The notes under the pieces: generated by a model | The model's input: the letters and a program-made list of their open reading frames with translations, nothing else | What the model was told of the DNA's origin: nothing | The model's database searches: none | Position numbers and translations under genes: made by a program | Part shown: positions 48,292 through 53,375 of the stretch, in pieces | Numbering within the stretch: position 1 is the stretch's first letter | How the letters are laid out: every line of letters begins with the position of its first letter | Assembly (NCBI GenBank): GCA_944386985.1 | Contig: CALXDD010000017.1 | Coordinates: forward strand, 1-53,375 | Reading direction: 5' to 3' | Length of the DNA stretch: 53,375 nucleotides | From: an uncultured Oscillospiraceae bacterium | Lineage (GTDB): Bacteria > Bacillota > Clostridia > Oscillospirales > Oscillospiraceae

Positions 48292-50246
48292 AAGGGAAAA
48301 ACCGTTTTGGACGCCGCCTGTCCATGGCGCTGGTGTTTCTGTTCCTTTACGCCCCCATTTTCGTGCTGATGGTGTTCTCCTTCAACGACTCCTCCAGCCG
48401 TACCGTATGGCAGGGCTTTACCTTTGACTGGTACAAGGAGCTGTTCCAGGACTCCATCATCCTCAACTCCCTCTACACCACCCTTCTGGTGGCACTGCTG
48501 TCCTCGGCCATTGCCACTGTGGCTGGTACCTTCGCCGCCATCGGCTTTTACAACATGAAGCGCCGCTGGCGCACTCCCCTTCTGACCATCAACAACATCC
48601 CCATGACCAACGCCGACATCGTCACCGGCGTGTCTATGTGCCTGTTCTTCGTAGCGGCCTTCGGAGCATGGAATGCCTTTGCCCAGCAGTTCAATGCCGA
48701 CCATGTGGCCCAGCTTCCCACATTGGCTATGGGCTTCGGCACCCTGCTCATCGCCCACATCACCTTCAACATCCCCTATGTGATCCTCTCCGTGAGTCCG
48801 AAGCTGCGGCAGATGGACAAGAATCTGGTAGAGGCGGCCCAGGATCTGGGGTGCACCTGGATGCAGGCCTTCTTCAAGGTGGTGCTGCCGGAGATCAAGC
48901 CCGGCGTGGTCAACGGCATGCTCATTGCCTTCACCATGTCGGTGGACGACTTCGTCATTTCCTATTTCACCGCCGGTCCCGCCACCTCCACCCTGGCCAT
49001 GACCATCTACGGCATGACCAAAAAGCGGATCAGCCCCAAGATCAATGCCGTATCCACCCTGTTGTTCGTCACGGTACTGCTGCTTCTGGTGGTGGTAAAT
49101 GTCCGGGAGGTTCGTCAGGAGCGGGCAAAGAAGCATCCGGCCCGTCAGCAGGAGAAAAATCCCCGTGGGAAGAAGTTTCTTCTGGCCGGAGCCGCTGCCG
49201 CTGTTATTTTGCTCCTGATTCTTTCCAATCAGAGTGATCAGCGGGTGGTGAACGTCTGCGGCTGGGGCGAAAACATTGAGCCCTCCCTCATCGAGGAGTT
49301 TGAAAAGGAGACCGGTATTAAGGTCAACTACCAAACCGCCGAGAGCAACGAGGCCATGTATTCCAAGGTAGTCATGGGCGGCTCCGGTTACGATGTGGTT
49401 GTCCCCTCAGACTATATGGTCTCCCAGATGCGCCAGGAGGGCCTGCTGGCTAAGCTGAACTTTGACAACATCCCCAACTACGAACTTATTGACGACACTT
49501 ACAAGAACCTCTCCTTCGACCCGGACAATCAGTATGCCGTTCCCTACACCTGGGGCACCTTAGGCATTATCTACAACACCACCATGGTGGACGAGCCCAT
49601 CACCAGCTGGAGCGCCCTTTTTGACCCCAAATACGCCGGACAGGTGCTGATGATCAACAATCCCCGGGACGCCATCGGCGTGGCCCTCCTCTATCTGGGC
49701 TATTCGGTAAACACGCACGATGAGGGAGAGATCCAGGAGGCCTATGAGCTGCTGCGGCAGGCCAAGGCGGAGGGCGTCTACCAGAGCTTTGTCATGGATG
49801 AGGTCTACGACAAGATGGAGGCCGGAGAGGCGGCCATCGCGGTATACTACGCCGGCGACTTTCTCTCCATGTACGACAACAACCCGGACCTGGCCTATGT
49901 GGTGCCGGAGGAGGGCTCCAACTGGTTCGTGGACGCCATGTGCGTGCTGGAGGACGCCGCCCACAAGGAGGAGGCGGAGGCCTGGATCAACTTCATCTGC
50001 CAGACCCAGTCCTGCCTTGCCAACATGGACTATATCTGGTACGCTTCTCCCAACGGCAAGGCTCTGGAGGAGTATCCCGCCTACTACAAGGAGCTGTACG
50101 GCGAGGAAATGGCCCCCGACCTCTACGAGGTCATGGCTGCCCCGGCGGATGTGCTGGCTCGGTGCGAGGCCTATGACGCTTTGCCTCCAGAGGTCAACGC
50201 CATCTATAAGAATCTCTGGACGGAGTTGGGCATTAAAGACGGATGA
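48288..50246 (+). CDS. Fused polyamine permease and binding protein (PotC-PotD)
   Basis: The 652-residue protein joins two subunits. Residues 1-275 are PotC with the EAA loop VEAAQDLGCTWMQAFFKVVLP (181-201). After a basic linker (RQERAKKHPARQQEK) comes an additional membrane helix (about 297-313), then a PotD-type binding domain (319-652): VVNVCGWGENIEPSLIEEFE, VVMGGSGYDVVVPSDYMV, YTWGTLGIIYN. The binding domain thus hangs from the membrane and needs no lipobox. The linker helix places it outside, given the even number of PotC helices ending inside. GTG 48288 overlaps the potB stop. Similar fusions are known in Clostridia. Confidence 0.94.
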   Translation: MKGKNRFGRRLSMALVFLFLYAPIFVLMVFSFNDSSSRTVWQGFTFDWYKELFQDSIILNSLYTTLLVALLSSAIATVAGTFAAIGFYNMKRRWRTPLLTINNIPMTNADIVTGVSMCLFFVAAFGAWNAFAQQFNADHVAQLPTLAMGFGTLLIAHITFNIPYVILSVSPKLRQMDKNLVEAAQDLGCTWMQAFFKVVLPEIKPGVVNGMLIAFTMSVDDFVISYFTAGPATSTLAMTIYGMTKKRISPKINAVSTLLFVTVLLLLVVVNVREVRQERAKKHPARQQEKNPRGKKFLLAGAAAAVILLLILSNQSDQRVVNVCGWGENIEPSLIEEFEKETGIKVNYQTAESNEAMYSKVVMGGSGYDVVVPSDYMVSQMRQEGLLAKLNFDNIPNYELIDDTYKNLSFDPDNQYAVPYTWGTLGIIYNTTMVDEPITSWSALFDPKYAGQVLMINNPRDAIGVALLYLGYSVNTHDEGEIQEAYELLRQAKAEGVYQSFVMDEVYDKMEAGEAAIAVYYAGDFLSMYDNNPDLAYVVPEEGSNWFVDAMCVLEDAAHKEEAEAWINFICQTQSCLANMDYIWYASPNGKALEEYPAYYKELYGEEMAPDLYEVMAAPADVLARCEAYDALPPEVNAIYKNLWTELGIKDG

Positions 50247-50270
50247 CCGCCCTTCTCCCCATACAGACGC

Positions 50271-50308
50271 AAAGAGGACGCGGAACATAAGTTCCGCGTC
50301 CTCTTTTT
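50271..50308. terminator. Bidirectional terminator after potCD
   Basis: AAAGAGGACGCGGAAC and GTTCCGCGTCCTCTTT form a perfect 16-bp stem with loop ATAA and a T run on the plus strand. It separates the convergent potCD and cysteine-rich genes. Confidence 0.92.
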
Positions 50309-50331
50309 GGCGCTCAGTGACAGCCTCTCCC

Positions 50332-51105
50332 TTACCGGGAGCAGCAGCACTTGGCACCCTCGTAGTCACAGGGCCGCTCCATGTTGTTGGGGGGGAAGAA
50401 TTCGCCCACGGGGAAGCAGATGTTGCTGAAGAGCTCGCAGGGGTCCTCACTGCCGCACCCGCCGCTGCACTCCTTCTCAGGCATGCAGTAGTCGATGACG
50501 GGAATCAGCAGCTGGGTATCCCGCTCCAGGCGGACGATGGAGAACTGGCCCAGGGTCACAAAGGCCCGGCGGCAGTCGTCGCCCATGGTCAGCTCATTGC
50601 CGAAGCACTGGCAGACGCAGGCGGGGATCTCGCAGATGTCGCAGTCGCAGCAGCGGTTCTCGCAGCACTCCACCAGCTTGGCGTCCAGGACGATGGGGTC
50701 CACCGCCTCCACCACAGCCACGGGCATATTGCTCTGCTCCATCATCTGCCGGTCCAGGGCGTCCATACGGACCTTGGAGGAGAAGATGCGGGCGTTGCCC
50801 TCGCTGCCGAAGAGGATCACCCGCTTGTCGAAGACGCACAGGCCCTCCACCTCCACCGGACGGGGGCAGGAGCAGTAGGCGTTGAGGGTAACCCGGTAGA
50901 AGAAGCGCATATCCACGGTGTAGAAGCCGCGGTTGAACACCACCGGCTCCACATCAATATAGACGTGCAGCAGCTCTGCCTTGCCGCCCTTGATGGTGAG
51001 GGCCTTGTTCAAAATCTCCTGACCGCACAGGGTGGGGTAAAACCGCAGGTCCTCAATGCAGTCCTTATCATAACACCACCAAATTTCAAGGAGAGCCCCG
51101 GTCAC
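50332..51105 (-). CDS. Cysteine-rich protein of unknown function (possible spore-coat type)
   Basis: The 257-residue protein is not secreted by any visible signal and has over 25 cysteines, many in clusters (VECCENRCCDCDICEIPACV, then the ending GAKCCCSR). The N-terminal part has a conserved-looking beta pattern (EDLRFYPTLCGQEILNKALT, VFNRGFYTVDMRFFYRVTL, VFDKRVILFGSEGN). It resembles conserved clostridial proteins of unknown function; a coat or metal-binding role is a guess. The only in-frame start is GTG 51105, with AAGGAG 7 bases upstream, but both lie within a terminator-like hairpin, and the N-terminus may be displaced. Confidence 0.7.
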   Translation of the reverse strand: MTGALLEIWWCYDKDCIEDLRFYPTLCGQEILNKALTIKGGKAELLHVYIDVEPVVFNRGFYTVDMRFFYRVTLNAYCSCPRPVEVEGLCVFDKRVILFGSEGNARIFSSKVRMDALDRQMMEQSNMPVAVVEAVDPIVLDAKLVECCENRCCDCDICEIPACVCQCFGNELTMGDDCRRAFVTLGQFSIVRLERDTQLLIPVIDYCMPEKECSGGCGSEDPCELFSNICFPVGEFFPPNNMERPCDYEGAKCCCSR

Positions 51106-51118
51106 CGGGGCTCTCCTT
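51088..51118 (-). terminator. Perfect 15-bp hairpin after the polyvalent-protein gene
   Basis: AAGGAGAGCCCCGGT and ACCGGGGCTCTCCTT flank one base. It begins 3-5 bases after the large gene's stop on the minus strand and covers the ribosome site and GTG start of the cysteine-rich gene. The U tract is weak (TTGAAATTT). Confidence 0.65.
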
Positions 51119-51120
51119 CC

Positions 51121-53375
51121 CTATTGATCCAGCCTGGGAACAATATCCCAGCTGCTCTCCGACCTCCCATACCAGGGCGCATCGTCCAGTGTGCTCTCCG
51201 CGTATCCCGCCGCGAAGTACAGGGCGTTCTTCTGGGCGTTGTTCAGGTTTGGAATGGCGTCAATGTAGTCCAGTACCTTGCGCTTCAGCGATCCCGGGAT
51301 CGATGTCCCCGCCAAGGTCTTGTCGGCGCTGAGGCCGGAGGTCTCCTCCCGAAAGGTGATGTACTGCTCCGGCGTGATGCCGCGTTTCCCCACCTCCATC
51401 ATGCTCTCATATTCCGAATCTGTCATCATCCCTTGCAGAACCGCCAACTGCTCCTGCTGGGAAAGTCCGTAGTTTACCACAGCGCGGTACCGCTGCAGGC
51501 TGCTCACGGACTGCTCCCCCTCCTTGGGCCGCAGCTCCCTCAGGGCACTCACAAGTCCCGCCGCCGTCTCCGGAGAGAATCCGTACTCCTCCACATACGC
51601 CATATACTTTTCTGCGTCACTGGTGGAAGCAAAGGGATAGGTCTCCATGATCTCCTCCCAGCTGATTCCCGCCTCCATGAGTGTCCGGAGGTCCCCCGGC
51701 TTCCGGCTCCCGCTGCCAGCGATCAGGCTCTCGTAGAGCTGCAGCTTCTCCTCATCCGAGAGTGCCGCTTCCGAAAGGGCCTGCAGCTTTTCCTCTGAGG
51801 TGGCGCCGCCGCGGATGTTCTGGATGGCATCGTAGACTTTCTGCCGGTCCGCTCCGCCCTCCCCCATCTCTGTGAGGATCTGGGTCTGCTTTGCGGACAG
51901 GCCGGTATCGCCCGATGCATAAAAATCCCTGGACTCCGACAGGCCGCTGTTGCCGAACAGCAGCGCCTGCACGATGTTGAAGGGGTCTCGCTCCACCGGA
52001 TACTGGAGGCGCTGATCCTCGCCATACCCGTACATCCTCCCCTGATTCAGGATGGTTTGCACGCCCTGGGCCGTCTTCTGGAGCTGCCGCCCGCCCGGCA
52101 GCATAGACGCGCCGAGGGTCAGCAGCGCTCCGCCCATCTCTCCGGATAAGATTCCGGCGTTGTCCGCCGCCTGTCCCACCCCCTGTACCGCCTCCGCGAT
52201 ATTTGTCAGCGGCATGGTCTGGTCTCCAAGTCCCAGAAGTCCCGCCGCATTGCGGATAAAAGGAATGTCGTTGAGGAGATTATACACCAGATCGTCGGAT
52301 GCCTGTCCCCAGTTGAAAGGTTCCTCCTTTTGGTCCTCATCGTCCCCACCGAACAGCGGCTCCCCGGTGAGCTTCTCCCATCCGGCGTCCACCAGTGTCT
52401 GCAGCCAGGCATTGGTGCTCATGCCAAGCCCGGAGGCTACGAAGTTAGAAATCCACCCCAGCACATCAAAGGGTGCCGGTGTGCCGCCATAGGCTGCCTC
52501 GGTGATCCGGTTGAGCAGGAAGGCGGACAGAAGTCCTTTGGTCGCTACTGTAGCCACTGCCCGAGCCGTAGCCTTCTTCCCGTGTTCCGCTGCAATTCTC
52601 CGATACTGCTGCGGAAGATCCTGAACAATGTGGTCCCAGCTGTTGACGGCCTCCACCTGGAACATGTGGAGCATCTGACTGATGAGATTCTTGCTTTCAA
52701 ATGCCAATGGTCTGGAGCCCTTGGCCCGGGAGGCCATGATAGAGGTAGCAAAGCGATTCGCCTCCTCCATGGCGATTCCGTGCTCCACTCCCTGGCTCCG
52801 CAGCTGCTCGTATTTACTCTGTACTACGAGTGCGGAGAGCAGGCTGTCCATGGTATCCGCCGGCTTGAACAGCGTTGTAACGAACCGGTCCAACTTGCTG
52901 TCCTCCGCCGTCAGATACTCGATGCCCTTCTTGGTGGTGAGAAGGTCGCTCTGGTCAAAGAGCTCCGCCGCCTTGATGTTCCATAGTTTCCCGCCCGTGG
53001 ATCGAGCCAGTTCCGCCGCAGCCCTGGCAATGGAGCGCCCATCCACCTCTGCCGTCAACTGGGCCAGCTGTGCGCTCTGGTTGAGAGCGGAGGATATATT
53101 TCCCGCTACCTGGGCCCTGGCAAAAGCAGACACCAATTTGTTGCCCACATTCAGGCTGGTGCGCCCGGCGGTATACTCCATGCCGCGGTCCGCCATGGAT
53201 TGTTTTCCCGCCAGAATATTGGCGTAGTTGTCGATGTACTTCACGAACTCGCTGTACCGGGTCATATTCTCAATGTTCCCATACAGCTCGTCGATGTAGC
53301 GCTCCAGCTCCGCCCTGGTATCCTCTGCCGTCAACGTAGTTCCCCGACTGATCCGCCCGGCGTCCTTCAGCGCCT
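51121..53375 (-). CDS. C-terminal part of a giant phage/conjugative-element polyvalent protein (LPD38-like)
   Basis: The frame is open to the right edge, so at least 750 C-terminal residues of a larger protein are seen. A helical region (KYIDNYANILAGKQSMADRG, NISSALNQSAQLAQL, FDQSDLLTTKKGIEYLT, then HMFQVEAVNSWDHIVQDLP) matches my recollection of the large polyvalent protein-associated domain 38, found at the end of very long phage and mobile-element proteins. Then come two possible membrane segments (about VATKGLLSAFLLNRITEAAY) and a helical tail with repeats like LSEAALSDEEKLQLYESLI. Such proteins are injected or made with the mobile DNA. It marks the edge of a mobile element. Confidence 0.75.
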   Translation of the reverse strand, partial: ALKDAGRISRGTTLTAEDTRAELERYIDELYGNIENMTRYSEFVKYIDNYANILAGKQSMADRGMEYTAGRTSLNVGNKLVSAFARAQVAGNISSALNQSAQLAQLTAEVDGRSIARAAAELARSTGGKLWNIKAAELFDQSDLLTTKKGIEYLTAEDSKLDRFVTTLFKPADTMDSLLSALVVQSKYEQLRSQGVEHGIAMEEANRFATSIMASRAKGSRPLAFESKNLISQMLHMFQVEAVNSWDHIVQDLPQQYRRIAAEHGKKATARAVATVATKGLLSAFLLNRITEAAYGGTPAPFDVLGWISNFVASGLGMSTNAWLQTLVDAGWEKLTGEPLFGGDDEDQKEEPFNWGQASDDLVYNLLNDIPFIRNAAGLLGLGDQTMPLTNIAEAVQGVGQAADNAGILSGEMGGALLTLGASMLPGGRQLQKTAQGVQTILNQGRMYGYGEDQRLQYPVERDPFNIVQALLFGNSGLSESRDFYASGDTGLSAKQTQILTEMGEGGADRQKVYDAIQNIRGGATSEEKLQALSEAALSDEEKLQLYESLIAGSGSRKPGDLRTLMEAGISWEEIMETYPFASTSDAEKYMAYVEEYGFSPETAAGLVSALRELRPKEGEQSVSSLQRYRAVVNYGLSQQEQLAVLQGMMTDSEYESMMEVGKRGITPEQYITFREETSGLSADKTLAGTSIPGSLKRKVLDYIDAIPNLNNAQKNALYFAAGYAESTLDDAPWYGRSESSWDIVPRLDQ

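Noticed and set aside
1-53375. CRISPR arrays, insertion sequences, rRNA genes, replication origin
   Set aside because: No regularly spaced repeats, transposase-like frames, rRNA sequence or clusters of DnaA boxes were seen.

Overview
Organism. The window reads as chromosome of a GC-rich, spore-forming, anaerobic Gram-positive of the Clostridia, most likely an Oscillospiraceae-type gut bacterium near Flavonifractor, Lawsonibacter or Intestinimonas. The genus is inference from gene style; no rRNA is present. Direct signs are sporulation genes (gerW, spoIIR), ScpAB condensin partners, AddAB instead of RecBCD, AGGAGG-type ribosome sites, housekeeping promoters with 17-bp spacers, S-layer homology domains, HAAS/PadR regulation and an anaerobe-type methionine synthase without a reactivation domain. 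No CRISPR array, insertion sequence or rRNA was seen.

Layout. 1-3.3 kb: minus-strand cluster S2P protease - scpA - scpB - DUF2953 - gerW. 3.4-4.9 kb: CNNM/CorC membrane protein behind a structured leader RNA. 5.1-9.3 kb: XRE regulator, histone-H1-like DUF6465 protein, large YcdB/SLH surface protein, flavodoxin-ferredoxin protein. 9.4-16.6 kb: one minus-strand locus with a CHASE-domain sensor kinase, a response regulator with a SARP-like output domain, and a BMP-family (purine nucleoside type) ABC importer; both the kinase and the binding-protein gene carry a +1 shift in a G run. 16.6-18.4 kb: PadR plus a HAAS-SEDS fusion under a perfect promoter embedded in an inverted repeat. 18.4-18.9 kb: tRNA-Arg(ACG) and a structured non-coding stretch. 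18.9-24 kb: small proteins, YigZ, GNAT, XRE, HflX, a Vat-like xenobiotic acetyltransferase with a nucleotidyltransferase, and L31. 24.1-31.1 kb: addB-addA. 31.1-36.8 kb: spoIIR, ispE, zinc-ribbon protein, queH, sugar acetyltransferase, DUF1015, apgM. 37-42.7 kb: DUF378, gamma carbonic anhydrase, an ECF sigma/anti-sigma/stalk-domain operon, DUF1858, methionine synthase. 42.8-50.3 kb: EEP hydrolase, yceD-rpmF, RluA-type synthase, and a polyamine importer operon potA-potB-potCD whose last gene fuses permease and binding protein. 50.3 kb to the end: a cysteine-rich protein and the C-terminal part of a very large phage/conjugative-element-type polyvalent protein that runs off the window.

How it fits together. 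Most genes are core housekeeping (chromosome segregation, recombination, ribosome, isoprenoid, queuosine, one-carbon metabolism). The accessory interest lies in three signal-transport or signal-envelope modules (CHASE kinase/BMP importer, PadR/HAAS-SEDS, ECF sigma/anti-sigma/stalk protein), in the PotCD fusion, in the unassigned leader RNA near 3.5 kb, and in the apparent start of a mobile element at the right edge.
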